A stretch of DNA of 64,000 nt, taken from NCBI GenBank assembly GCA_002412965.1, contig DHWB01000003.1, forward strand, positions 774,322 through 838,321, written 5' to 3'. A program made the position numbers and the translations under genes. The DNA is from Desulfomicrobium sp. UBA5193 (GTDB lineage: Bacteria; Desulfobacterota; Desulfovibrionia; Desulfovibrionales; Desulfomicrobiaceae). Positions 8,711 to 17,700 of this stretch are shown here, piece by piece (position 1 is the stretch's first letter; every line of letters starts with the position of its first letter). The notes under the pieces were generated by a model that was not told the origin of the DNA, did not search any database, and saw only the letters and a program-made list of their open reading frames with translations.

Positions 8711-9379
8711 ATGAAAAAAGCACAACGACCCAGCGCGGTCCTTTTCGATATGGACGGACTCCTGTTCGACTCCGAGGCAGCCCTGAAGGTGCGCTGGCAG
8801 CGTGAAGCCGCGCGCCTGGGCTTTGATTTGAGCGATGCGCTGTACGCCGAGATGGTTGGTGTTCCCAACGTCCTTTGCGAACAAAAGCTGATGCAATGGT
8901 TTAAGGATTTTCCGCTCGATGAGTTCAGGAGCGGCTGGCGTGCCGCCGCGCTGGAAGAGGAGCGCCTGTACGGCGGCATTCCGCCCAAGACGGGGGCTTT
9001 GGAGCTTGTGGCCTGGCTTGAGGGCCAGGGCGTGCCCATGGCCTTGGCGACCTCCTCGTCGCGTGCCTCCGTGGAGCGCAAGCGATCGAGCTGTCCGCAG
9101 ATGTTCCGCTTCGCGGCCATCGTGACCATCGAGCACATCATCCGGCCCAAACCGGCCCCGGACATCTATCACAAGGCCTGCGCCGAGCTCGGGGTGGAGG
9201 CGCGGGACTGCGTGGTCTTCGAAGACTCCAATCCAGGCATGCGGGCGGCCATCGCCTGCGGAGCCCGCGCCATCATGATCCCCGATCTGGCCACGCCCGA
9301 AGCCTGTGTGCGGGAAGGCGCGGCACGCATTTACGAATCCTTGGCCCATGCCTTGGACAGCCGTGACGAGTGGTTCTGA
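8711..9379 (+). CDS. HAD-superfamily phosphatase, beta-phosphoglucomutase-like, 222 aa
   Basis: Motif I is FDMDGLLFDSE (nucleophile Asp in DMD), motif II is ALATSSS, the motif III lysine lies in the RPKPAPD loop, and motif IV is VVFEDSNPG. The alpha-helical cap between motifs I and II is the C1 type found in beta-phosphoglucomutase and phosphoglycolate phosphatase relatives. Substrate cannot be named. The 228-bp gap before it holds only a GTCCGC/GCGGAC hairpin near 8506-8524. A flavoprotein gene follows 24 bp downstream and may be co-transcribed. Confidence 0.9.
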   Translation: MKKAQRPSAVLFDMDGLLFDSEAALKVRWQREAARLGFDLSDALYAEMVGVPNVLCEQKLMQWFKDFPLDEFRSGWRAAALEEERLYGGIPPKTGALELVAWLEGQGVPMALATSSSRASVERKRSSCPQMFRFAAIVTIEHIIRPKPAPDIYHKACAELGVEARDCVVFEDSNPGMRAAIACGARAIMIPDLATPEACVREGAARIYESLAHALDSRDEWF

Positions 9380-9403
9380 AAAAATTTCAATACGGAGACA
9401 CCT

Positions 9404-10945
9404 ATGGAACTTTCACATGTCGATCTGCTGGTGGAGCCGGACAATATTGACGACGCCCAGTATGTCAGGGCCCAGGCTTTGGCCAAGGCCGGTCTGGAGG
9501 ATGACGGCCTGATCCGGGTCCGGGTGGAGCGCCGCTCCATCGACGCGCGGGCCAAGATGCCCCGCTTTCAGCTGCGGGTGGCCGTGGGCGGAGTGGATCG
9601 CGCCGCCTCGGTCTTTCAGCCCAAGGCCCTGGGCGGCAAGCGGGTAGTCGTGGTCGGGGCCGGTCCCGGCGGCTATTTCGCGGCCCTGACCCTGCTTGAG
9701 GCCGGGATCAAGCCCGTGCTGCTGGAGCGGGGGCGAGCCGTGCGCGCGCGCCTCAAGGACATCAAGAAGATCTACAGCGAAGGACTGGTCAACCCGCATT
9801 CCAATTACTGTTTCGGAGAGGGCGGGGCGGGTACCTATTCCGACGGCAAGCTCTACACCCGCTCCAAGAAGCGTGGCGATGTGGACCGGATTCTGGATCT
9901 TTTCGTGGCGCACGGCGCATCTGCCGACATCGGCGTGGACGCGCACCCGCATCTGGGCTCCAATGTGCTGCCGAGGCTGGTCCGGGCCATGCGCGAGGCC
10001 ATTGTCGGCGCGGGCGGGGAGATTCATTTCGAAGCCCACGTCGATGATCTGCTGCTGGACGCCGGACGGCTGCGCGGAGTCCGCCTGGCCGGAGGGGAGA
10101 GCGTCGAGGGCGACGCCGTGATCCTGGCCACGGGACATTCCGCCCGCGACATCTATGACCTTTTGCTGCGGCGCGGAGTGCTCATCGAGGCCAAACCTTT
10201 CGCCTTGGGCGTGCGCATCGAACATCCGCAGACGCTTGTCGATCAGATGTTCTATCACCACACCCCGCGCCATCCGGCCCTTCCGGCGGCCAGCTATCGG
10301 CTGGCCTGCCAGACCGGGGAACGGGGAGTCTTTTCTTTCTGCATGTGCCCCGGTGGGTTTGTGGTCCCGGCATCCACGGCTCCGGGCGAGCTGGTCTTGA
10401 ACGGCATGAGCCTGGCCAGCCGCAAGGCGCCCTTCGCAAATGCCGGTCTGGTGACGGAGATCCGGCCGTCCGACGTGCAGGGCGACGACCCGCTGGCGCT
10501 CCTGCGCTTTCAGGCCGAAGTCGAGCAGACCATGTTCCGTGCCGGTGACGGCAAGACGCAGCGCGCCCCGGCCCAGCGGGCCGATGATTTTCTGCAGGGC
10601 AGGATTTCGGGCAGCCTGGGCGCGACCTCGTACATTCCGGGCGTGTATGCGGCTCCGATCCACGAGCTGTTGCCCGGCTTCGTGACGCAGGCGTTGCAGG
10701 AAGGGCTCGCCATTCTGGGAAAGAAGCACAAGGGTTTCGACAGCGCGGAGGCTACGCTCTTGGCGGTGGAATCGCGGACCAGCTCGCCGGTGCGGATTCC
10801 GCGTGACCGGGAGACGTTCATGCATCCGCAGGTGGCGGGACTTTTCCCGTGCGGGGAAGGGGCCGGGCAGGCGGGCGGGATCGTGTCCGCGGCTATGGAC
10901 GGGGTGGCGGTGGCCACGGCAGTGGCCCTTCAGTTGAAAAAATAG
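9404..10945 (+). CDS. FAD-dependent oxidoreductase of the COG2509 family, 513 aa
   Basis: A substrate-like N-terminal region (1-75) precedes a dinucleotide-binding motif VVVVGAGPGGYFAAL with a downstream Glu in LLERGR. Further landmarks are CFGEGGAGTYSDGKL and the C-terminal FAD contact PCGEGAGQAGGIVSAAMDG, which define this family of uncharacterised NAD(P)/FAD dehydrogenases. It has no signal peptide. The RBS GGAGAC lies upstream of the ATG at 9404. Function beyond flavin-dependent redox chemistry is unknown. Confidence 0.88.
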   Translation: MELSHVDLLVEPDNIDDAQYVRAQALAKAGLEDDGLIRVRVERRSIDARAKMPRFQLRVAVGGVDRAASVFQPKALGGKRVVVVGAGPGGYFAALTLLEAGIKPVLLERGRAVRARLKDIKKIYSEGLVNPHSNYCFGEGGAGTYSDGKLYTRSKKRGDVDRILDLFVAHGASADIGVDAHPHLGSNVLPRLVRAMREAIVGAGGEIHFEAHVDDLLLDAGRLRGVRLAGGESVEGDAVILATGHSARDIYDLLLRRGVLIEAKPFALGVRIEHPQTLVDQMFYHHTPRHPALPAASYRLACQTGERGVFSFCMCPGGFVVPASTAPGELVLNGMSLASRKAPFANAGLVTEIRPSDVQGDDPLALLRFQAEVEQTMFRAGDGKTQRAPAQRADDFLQGRISGSLGATSYIPGVYAAPIHELLPGFVTQALQEGLAILGKKHKGFDSAEATLLAVESRTSSPVRIPRDRETFMHPQVAGLFPCGEGAGQAGGIVSAAMDGVAVATAVALQLKK

Positions 10946-10979
10946 GTCCTATGGGTCGTATGGGACCTATAGGACCTAT
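10942..10979. repeat. Palindromic intergenic element between convergent genes
   Basis: ATAGGTCCTAT at 10942-10952 and ATAGGACCTAT at 10969-10979 are perfect 11-bp reverse complements, with a further GGGTC..GGGACC pairing between them. It begins on the stop codon of the flavoprotein gene and lies before the end of a convergent gene, so it may act as a bidirectional terminator although there is no T-tract. Confidence 0.6.
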
Positions 10980-10999
10980 GGAAGGGCAGGGCGCTCCCG

Positions 11000-11551
11000 C
11001 TATTTTGCGAAAGACTTCGCGAACAGGTCGGAAATGGCCTGGCGGCCGTTGTCTTCCAGGAAGCGTGTTCCGGTGCCGCAGAAATGATGGCTGGTGATGG
11101 TGGGGGTGTCGCAGCGTTCCCAGATCTCACCGGTCCATTTGTGCCAGGAGTTGCGGACCTGGCCGAAGGCGTACAGCGGCTTGTTGCAGATCTTGGCGAA
11201 TTCCGTGCCCCAGCCCGTTCCACCCTTGACCGTGCCGTCTTCCATGATGGTCCCGACGACGAAGATTTCGTAGCCGGATTCGATCTGGTACATGACGGTC
11301 TGCAGAATGCTGCGCATCATGGGGGCGTTGGTGAAGGTCCTGTTCAGGAGCTTGGACACATAGCTCAGGCTCACATCCTTGCGCATCAACTCTTCGGGGG
11401 TCAGCACGCGCAGCCCTCTGCTCCGTTCGATCTTGTGGCCTTCAAAGGTGTAGGTCACTTCCTGCAGGCCGTACTGTTCGGCCAAACGGCCAAATTCCGT
11501 TTCCGCTCCCTGGGCGCCGCCGCTGAAAAGCGTGTATTCCGATGTGGGCAT
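11000..11551 (-). CDS. SLOG-like Rossmann protein of unknown function, 183 aa
   Basis: The protein opens YTLFSGGAQGAETEFG and later has GGTGWGTEFAKICNKPLYAFGQ. These two glycine motifs and the following K-P-hydrophobic stretch resemble SLOG/LOG-like and YpsA-type nucleotide- or ligand-binding proteins (putative molybdenum-carrier relatives). It has no transmembrane segment. RBS AGGAGGG sits before the ATG at 11551. It stands alone, convergent to the flavoprotein and divergent from the ilv leader. A specific function cannot be assigned. Confidence 0.6.
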   Translation of the reverse strand: MPTSEYTLFSGGAQGAETEFGRLAEQYGLQEVTYTFEGHKIERSRGLRVLTPEELMRKDVSLSYVSKLLNRTFTNAPMMRSILQTVMYQIESGYEIFVVGTIMEDGTVKGGTGWGTEFAKICNKPLYAFGQVRNSWHKWTGEIWERCDTPTITSHHFCGTGTRFLEDNGRQAISDLFAKSFAK

Positions 11552-11712
11552 GAGCCCTCCTGTGAGTGGTTGAAGTTGAATACGAGGATTCTGTCAGCCG
11601 CAAACGCAGTATGCCCGCAATACGGCCTTCAATCAAGTTCCTGCTTTGTTTCGATCCATTGAAGCGCAAGCGGCGCTCGTTTTTTGTTTTTTTGGCCGGA
11701 TTGCTCTCCGGG

Positions 11713-11753
11713 GTCAAGCGCTGCTTGACATGAAATTTTGATCGACCTAGAAG
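11713..11753 (+). promoter_or_regulatory. Candidate ilv promoter with overlapping palindrome
   Basis: TTGACA at 11725-11730 and TAGAAG at 11748-11753 are spaced by 17 bases, placing transcription start near 11760, upstream of the leader ORF. The -35 is embedded in a GTCAAGC-GCT-GCTTGAC palindrome (11713-11729) that could be a repressor or activator site. Confidence 0.5.
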
Positions 11754-11799
11754 ATTGACAAGTCGATACTCGATTACCGCAACCCCCAAGGAATCCCCC

Positions 11800-11877
11800 A
11801 TGAACCGCGCCGCCACCAACGTCTCCGTAAGCCTAGTCGTAGTGGTATGCGTCGTTATGGACGCCTCGACGCTGTAA
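11800..11877 (+). CDS. ivbL: ilvBN leader peptide (ivbL-like), 25 aa
   Basis: A 25-codon ORF whose product reads MNRAATNVSVSLVVVVCVVM followed by DASTL. Eight of its residues are Val and two are Leu, including the run LVVVVCVV, exactly the composition of the leader peptides that sense charged tRNA-Val/Leu in enterobacterial ilvBN attenuation. It ends 22 bp before a GC-rich hairpin with a T-tract and 110 bp before ilvB. AAGGAA at 11788-11793 provides a ribosome-binding site. Val codon scarcity would stall the ribosome and favour read-through into ilvB. Confidence 0.85.
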   Translation: MNRAATNVSVSLVVVVCVVMDASTL

Positions 11878-11898
11878 CGGGACCAGGACGACATCTTC

Positions 11899-11938
11899 CC
11901 CCCGCCAGCGCAGGCGCCGGCGGGGGTTTTCTTTTTTC
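11899..11938 (+). terminator. ilvBN transcription attenuator
   Basis: CCCCCGCC (11899-11906) pairs with GGCGGGGG (11919-11926), then TTTTCTTTTTTC follows. This intrinsic terminator lies between the leader peptide and ilvB, so it acts as an attenuator rather than an operon end. Confidence 0.88.
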
Positions 11939-11987
11939 AGCTCACCCTCCGCCGTTCATCAGAAGAGCTGTAAAAAAGGAGTGCACG

Positions 11988-13667
11988 ATGTTTTCCATGA
12001 CCGGCGCAGAGTTGACCGTAAGCCTCCTGGAACGCCAGGGCATCCGCACCATCGCGGGCATCCCCGGCGGCGCCAACCTCCCCCTCTACGACGCACTTTC
12101 GCGCAGCACGCTCATTCGTCACGTCCTGGCCCGCCATGAGCAGGGCGCCGGATTTATGGCCCAGGGCATGGCCAGGGTCACGGGCCGCGTGGCCGTCTGT
12201 TTCGCCACCTCCGGTCCGGGCGCGACCAACATCCTGACCGCCATCGCCGACGCCAAGCTCGATTCGGTGCCCGTGGTCTGCATCACGGGCCAGGTGCCGC
12301 GGGCCATGATCGGCACGGACGCCTTTCAGGAAGTGGACACCTACGGGATGAGCATTCCCGTCACCAAACACAATTTCCTTGTGCGTCAGGCCGAAGACCT
12401 GCTGCGCATCATCCCCGAAGCCTTCGCCATTGCCGCCAGCGGCCGCCCCGGTCCGGTGCTGATCGACATCCCGCGCGACGTGCAACTGGAGCGGGTCAAC
12501 TTCGGGCAGTGGCCGGAGGCAGGCTGCTGCGAACCTGTCCCGGCCTTTTTCGACGCGGACCTGGAAGCGGCCGTGAACATGCTCAATGCCGCCCGGCGTC
12601 CCATCCTCTGGATAGGCGGCGGCGTCGTCGCCTCAGGAGCGGAGCGGGAGATGCTGGCGCTGGCCGAGCGCGCGTCCATGCCCGTGACCTCGACGCTCAT
12701 GGGGCTCACGGCCATTGCCCACGACCATCCCTTGAGCATGGGCATGCTCGGCATGCACGCCCAGCGCCACACCAACATGGCCCTGGAAGCCTGCGATCTG
12801 ATTTTGGCCGCCGGGGTGCGCTTTGACGACCGGGCCACGGGCAAGGTGCAGGAGTTCTGCCCCCAGGCCAAGGTCATTCACATCGACATCGACCACAGCG
12901 AACTGGACAAGCTCCGGCCCGCGACCGTGGCCATCCTGGGCGACATCCGCGAAGTGGCGAACGCCCTGCTGCCCAAGGTCGTCCCTGTCGAGCGCCAGGA
13001 GTGGCTGGACTACATCGTGGCCCTGAAGCGGGCCTTCCCCTCCCAGATTCCGGAGCGGGGCGGACACGCCACCCCGCAGGAGCTGATCCGGCGGGTGGGC
13101 GAACTGGCCGGGGAAGAGGCCATCGTGGTCACGGACGTCGGCAAGCACCAGATGTGGACGGCCCAGAGCTATCCCTTTCATCCCGGCATCGCCTGGCTGA
13201 CTTCGGGAGGCCTCGGCACCATGGGCTTCGGTCTGCCCTCGGCCATCGGCGCGGCCCTGGCCGCCCCGGAGCGCAAGGTGATCTGCTTCAGCGGTGACGG
13301 CAGTCTGCTCATGAACATCCAGGAGATGGCCACGGCGGCCGAGCAGGACGTGGACGTGACCGTCATCCTCCTGAACAACGTCTGCCTGGGGCTGGTGCAC
13401 CAGCAGCAGGAGCTCTTTTTCAAGGCCAACTATTTTTCGTCGATCTACGAGGTCAGCGTCGATTTTCCGCGCATCGCCTCGGGCTTCGGCTGGAAAACCT
13501 GGGACCTTGCCGGAGCGCAGGACCCCGACGCCGTGCTGCGCGAGGCTCTGGCCCACAAGGGGCCGGCCCTGATCCATGTCCCGGTGGACCGGGACGAGAA
13601 GGTCTGGCCCATGGTCCCTCCAGGGGCCGCCAACCGCACCATGCTCGGAGGTGAATGTCATGCATAG
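11988..13667 (+). CDS. ilvB: Acetolactate synthase I, catalytic (large) subunit, 559 aa
   Basis: It catalyses condensation of two pyruvates to acetolactate, or pyruvate with 2-ketobutyrate, the first step of Val/Leu/Ile synthesis, using thiamine diphosphate, FAD and Mg2+. Visible are the catalytic Glu in ARHEQGAGFMAQG, the central FAD domain, and the TPP motif GDGSLLMNIQE. The text closely resembles enterobacterial IlvB (for example MIGTDAFQEVDTYG and the end MVPPGAAN). ATG 11988 has AAGGAG eight bases upstream; the longer ORF upstream crosses the attenuator. It overlaps ilvN by eight bases. Confidence 0.96.
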   Translation: MFSMTGAELTVSLLERQGIRTIAGIPGGANLPLYDALSRSTLIRHVLARHEQGAGFMAQGMARVTGRVAVCFATSGPGATNILTAIADAKLDSVPVVCITGQVPRAMIGTDAFQEVDTYGMSIPVTKHNFLVRQAEDLLRIIPEAFAIAASGRPGPVLIDIPRDVQLERVNFGQWPEAGCCEPVPAFFDADLEAAVNMLNAARRPILWIGGGVVASGAEREMLALAERASMPVTSTLMGLTAIAHDHPLSMGMLGMHAQRHTNMALEACDLILAAGVRFDDRATGKVQEFCPQAKVIHIDIDHSELDKLRPATVAILGDIREVANALLPKVVPVERQEWLDYIVALKRAFPSQIPERGGHATPQELIRRVGELAGEEAIVVTDVGKHQMWTAQSYPFHPGIAWLTSGGLGTMGFGLPSAIGAALAAPERKVICFSGDGSLLMNIQEMATAAEQDVDVTVILLNNVCLGLVHQQQELFFKANYFSSIYEVSVDFPRIASGFGWKTWDLAGAQDPDAVLREALAHKGPALIHVPVDRDEKVWPMVPPGAANRTMLGGECHA

Positions 13668-13947
13668 CCCAACTCGTACCGTCCTTGATGTGCTGGTCAA
13701 GAACCATCCAGGGGTCATGTCCCATGTCTGCGGCCTCTTTTCCCGCCGCGCGTTCAACGTCGAGGCCATCCTCTGTCTGCCGGTCAACGGCTCGGAAGAG
13801 AGCAGGATCTGGCTGCTGGTCAACGAGGACGAGCGTCTGGAGCAGATGATCCGGCAGATGCGCAAGCTCCAGGACGTGCACGACGTGCGCCTGCGGCCCG
13901 GCGCGGCGGAGACCTTCGTCCAGCTCGGCCAGGTCATGAGTGAATGA
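13660..13947 (+). CDS. ilvN: Acetolactate synthase I, regulatory (small) subunit, 95 aa
   Basis: A single ACT domain (VLDVLVKNHPGVMSHVCGLF...RRAFNVEAI) matching the short IlvN of enterobacterial isozyme I (about 96 aa) rather than the roughly 160-residue IlvH. Such subunits confer valine feedback inhibition on IlvB. The start at 13660 has GGAGGT seven bases upstream and lies inside the end of ilvB, indicating translational coupling and stoichiometric synthesis. Confidence 0.93.
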   Translation: MHSPTRTVLDVLVKNHPGVMSHVCGLFSRRAFNVEAILCLPVNGSEESRIWLLVNEDERLEQMIRQMRKLQDVHDVRLRPGAAETFVQLGQVMSE

Positions 13948-14064
13948 GGAACCGGTGCCCCGGCTGGGTGATGGGCCGTGACCCGGACAGATTTGTCCCG
14001 GCCCTTGACCGGCTATTCAGGATGCTCTAACAAGAGTTTTGGTTGAATTTGAAAACGATGCTTC

Positions 14065-14112
14065 GCTTTGCCCGCCACAAGCCAATTGGTGGGCAAAGCA
14101 TCTTTTTTTTTA
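14065..14112 (+). terminator. Rho-independent terminator between ilvN and greA
   Basis: GCTTTGCCCGCCA (14065-14077) pairs with TGGTGGGCAAAGC (14087-14099) through 13 bp with one wobble, followed by a long T-tract at 14102-14111. It lies just before the greA ribosome-binding site, so greA must have either a promoter in the few bases after it or read-through. Confidence 0.9.
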
Positions 14113-14148
14113 TTGGCTTCATACGATTTTTGCACATTAAGGACGACG

Positions 14149-14637
14149 ATGAACAGGATTCCCATTTCAGTCGAAGGCTTCAAGCGTTTGGAAAAGGAAC
14201 TGGAAGATTTGAAGAAAGAACGGCCAGCCATCATCCAGGCCATCAAGGAGGCCAGGGAGGAAGGCGACCTGAAGGAGAACGCCGGTTATGACGCAGCCCG
14301 TGAACGACAGGGCATGCTGGAAGCCAGAATCAGCCACATTGAGTCGCGGATGATCCGCTTTGACGTCATCGATCTCGACACCTTGCAGAGCGACAAAGTG
14401 ATCTTCGGATCCACCGTGACCCTGGAGGATATGGAGACGAAGGAGCGCAAGACCTACACCCTGCTCGGCCCGGACGAGGCCGACCACACCAAGGGCACCA
14501 TCTCCATTGAATCCCCCGTGGGCCGGGCCATGCTCGGCAAACAGGAAGGGGATGAGATTTCCGTGCAGATCCCGCGCGGCCGTGTGGATTACGAAATTGT
14601 CTCGGTCAGTTTTTTCGGCACTGCCGGACTGAAATAG
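14149..14637 (+). CDS. greA: Transcription elongation factor GreA, 162 aa
   Basis: An N-terminal antiparallel coiled coil (about residues 10-75) carries the tip motif with acidic residues EEGDLKENAGYDAARE. The C-terminal FKBP-like domain contains SPVGRAMLGKQEGDEI. GreA enters the RNA polymerase secondary channel and stimulates cleavage of backtracked transcripts. ATG 14149 with AAGGACG upstream gives the usual length; the longer ORF passes through the terminator and is unlikely to be used. Confidence 0.96.
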   Translation: MNRIPISVEGFKRLEKELEDLKKERPAIIQAIKEAREEGDLKENAGYDAARERQGMLEARISHIESRMIRFDVIDLDTLQSDKVIFGSTVTLEDMETKERKTYTLLGPDEADHTKGTISIESPVGRAMLGKQEGDEISVQIPRGRVDYEIVSVSFFGTAGLK

Positions 14638-14660
14638 ACTTTGCCCCGAATCAAGCTGCA

Positions 14661-14696
14661 AGGCCTCCGTGGGGATTCCCGCGGAGGCCTTTTTTG
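14661..14696 (+). terminator. Rho-independent terminator of greA
   Basis: AGGCCTCCG (14661-14669) pairs with CGGAGGCCT (14682-14690), with GGG/CCC continuing the stem, and six T residues follow. It also separates greA from the convergent histidine kinase. Confidence 0.9.
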
Positions 14697-14702
14697 CGTG
14701 CT

Positions 14703-17700
14703 TCAGCCAAAAAAGCTTTGCAGCAGTTCGCGCAGGCGTTCCTGATCGAAGGGCTTTGACAGATAGGCGTCCATGCCCAGGGACAGGAACCGCTCCTTGT
14801 CTCCGGCCATGGCGTGCGCGGTCAGGGCGATGATGGGCACGTGGGCGTAAGGAATGAATCGCGGGTCGTTTCGAATCATGCGCGTCGCTTCGACACCGTC
14901 CATTTCAGGCATCTGGATGTCCATGAGCACAAGTTCGAGGCCCGGTAGCCGCAGGCAGTCCAGAGCTTCCACGCCGGTGCGGGCGCAGGTGACGTGGTGC
15001 CCCATTTTTTCCAGCACGCGCTTGGCCATGGTCATGTTCACCACGTCATCCTCGACCAGCAGGATATGGAGCGGGCGCATCCGCGTTTTGACCCTGGCCA
15101 TGGGTATTGGGGTCGCTTTGTGCCGTGACGGTGCATTCTTGAGCGGCAGGACAAAGAAAATGGACGTACCCTCGTTCTCCACGCTCTCCAGGGAGATGTT
15201 GCCTCCCATGAGGTGCACCAGGCGCTTGACGATGGGCAGGCCCAGTCCGGTGCCTTGGTAGCGTCTGGAATAGGTGCCGTCGACCTGGGTGAAAGATTCG
15301 AAGATGTAATCGAGTTTGTCGGCAGGGATGCCGATGCCTTCGTCCCTGACGTTGAACAGGATGCGCTGTTTTCCGGTCTCCGTGCCCACAGGCCAGGATT
15401 CAAGGGTCACGGTGCCGCTGTCGGTGAATTTGAGCGCGTTGCCCATCAGATTGAAGAGAATCTGGCGCAGTCGTCCCTCGTCTCCGACAAATCGTCCCAG
15501 ATTGGGCTGAGCCTCGAGCGTGAGGCTGATTTTCTTGTCCATGGCCAGCGCCTTGAAGAAATTCACGGCCTGGGACAGCAGTTCGTCCAGATCGAATTCC
15601 CGCTCCAAAAGTTCCATTTTCCCCGCATCGACCTTGGTGAAATCCAGCACGTCGTTCAAAACCCGGAGCAGGTTGCGCGAAGACCCCAGGGCCGTGTGCA
15701 GATAATCGGAGAGTTCGGGGATGCCTTCGGACTGTATGGCCAGCTGCAGCATGCCCATGATCCCGTTCAGGGGCGTGCGCACCTCGTGGCTGATGTTGGC
15801 CAGGAATTCGCTCTTGGCCCTGTTGGCCGACTCGGCTATTTCTTTGGCCTGGATCAAGGCCTGCTGGACGTGCTGACGGTCCGTGACGTCTTCAAAGGCG
15901 ACGGCGAGCTTGTTTCCTGGCAGGGGGAAGGCATGGATGCGGAAATATCCCCGGATGCGGTCGTCTTCGTAGAGATGCGGATCAACGTCGAAAGGTTTCC
16001 CGCTGAGCAGGCAATTCACATAGCTCTTGAAAAGTTTGCCGCGAGGCCAGATGTCCTTGAAGCGCATCCCCCTGGCCTCTTCCAGGCGCATGCCGATGAG
16101 GCGCAGCGCAGCAGGATTGGCGTTTTCCAGGATGAGTTGCTCCGGCGCTTCGTACTTGTAGATGAAGAGCCCTGAAGGGATGTCCTGAAATATTTCTTCG
16201 GCGGTCTGAGAGATCTCGTCATGGCGCTGGCGTTCAATGGCCAGGGCGATCTGTTCGGACACGGCCAGCAGGATGTCCAGATCGTCCCGCGTGTATTGCC
16301 TGCCCGAGGCATATCTCTGAACGATGAGCGCGCCGATGCCCTTGCCGCGCACCTGCAGGGGAACGCCCATCCAGCTCTGCGGGATTTCTCCCACCAGCCG
16401 GATCGTTCCCGTCTCGACCAGGGCCGTCATCTCCGCGGCGCTCAGGATGTTCGGGATCTTTCCGCGCAACAGCTCCAGCGTCAGCCGGCGGTTTTCCGGG
16501 TCGTTCAGGTCATCGATGCGCGGGGCCGCTTCGTGGACAGAGGTCGTCTCGTCGACCCAGTAGGGAAATTCCAGGGAATTCCTGTCCGTGTTGATGACCG
16601 CCGTGATCAGGTTTCTGGCATCGATTACTTCGCCGAGAATCTCATGCACGGCGCGCATGAGGGCTGTAAAATCCGAGTTCGAGTGAGCGGCGTTGGCGAT
16701 TTGCAGGCGCATGGAGTGCAGCAGGGCGCTTTTGGTCAGGGTGTCCTGGGCCTTTCTGATCTCCGTGATGTCCACTCCCATACAGGTCACGCCGGTGGTT
16801 TCGCCCTGCACGTTCATGTCGGCCACAGTGTTCCAGCGGATGAGCCGGCGCTGCCCTTCGCGGGTCAGAATTTCCGTGTCGGTCGTTTCCCTCGACTCTT
16901 GGCGGAAGGAGGGATGCAGCACTTTGCGGGTGACTTCGCGTTGGTCTTCAGGGACGAAGACTTTAAACCAGTTCCGGCCCTTGAGTTCTTCCGGGCTCCA
17001 TCCGGTCAGTCGCTGCAGGTAGGGGTTTGAGAAGATGATCTGTCCGTCCGGGTTCAAGGTCACGGCGATGGAATTGATCCGCTGCAGCAAATTCCGGAAG
17101 CGCTGGTCCGACTCGACGAGGGACAGCTCAAGCTGCTTGCGGGCGCTGATGTCTTCCATCGTCCCGAGCAGGCAGATTTGCCCGCTGCCCGCGTCACGAA
17201 TCAGGGTGGAGTTGAGGGAGACCCATATCTTGCTTCCATCCTTGCGGCGCATCTGGGTTTCAAAGCCCATGACCCGGGTGTATTCGTGCAGGAGTTCGAG
17301 GTAACGTTCCCGGTCTTCGTGGTTGACGTAGAGGTCATGGTCAATGTTCTTGACGTTCTCGATCAGGTCCTTCGGGTCGTCATAGCGCAGGATTTTGGCC
17401 ATGGCGGCGTTGGCGCTGAGGATTTTGCCGTCCACGGTGGTCTGGGAGATTCCTTCCAGCGCATTGTCGAAGATGGAGCGATAGCGGGCCTCGCTTTGAC
17501 GCAGGGCCGTTTCCACGGCCCGTGTGCTGGTCACGTCCTGAAACGTGCCGGAAATGATGCGGATTTCGCCGTGTTCGTCGGATTCGAATTCCGCCCGGAT
17601 CTGGGCAAGGCGTGGCGTGCCGGTTTGTGGCGTGTATCGCAGCTCGATGCGCAGCTCCTGGGCGGTTTTGAAGGAGAAGCGCACCTGTCTGAGAAAGCGG

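Noticed and set aside
7631..9349. 572-residue minus-strand ORF
   Set aside because: It spans two well-supported plus-strand genes (diguanylate cyclase and HAD phosphatase) and the gap between them.
11442..11894. 150-residue minus-strand ORF over the ilv leader
   Set aside because: It crosses the SLOG-like gene in a different frame and the ilv promoter/leader; no RBS or family is visible.
11847..13667. 606-residue IlvB start upstream at 11847
   Set aside because: That start would place the attenuator hairpin inside the coding region; ATG 11988 has an RBS and gives the normal IlvB length.
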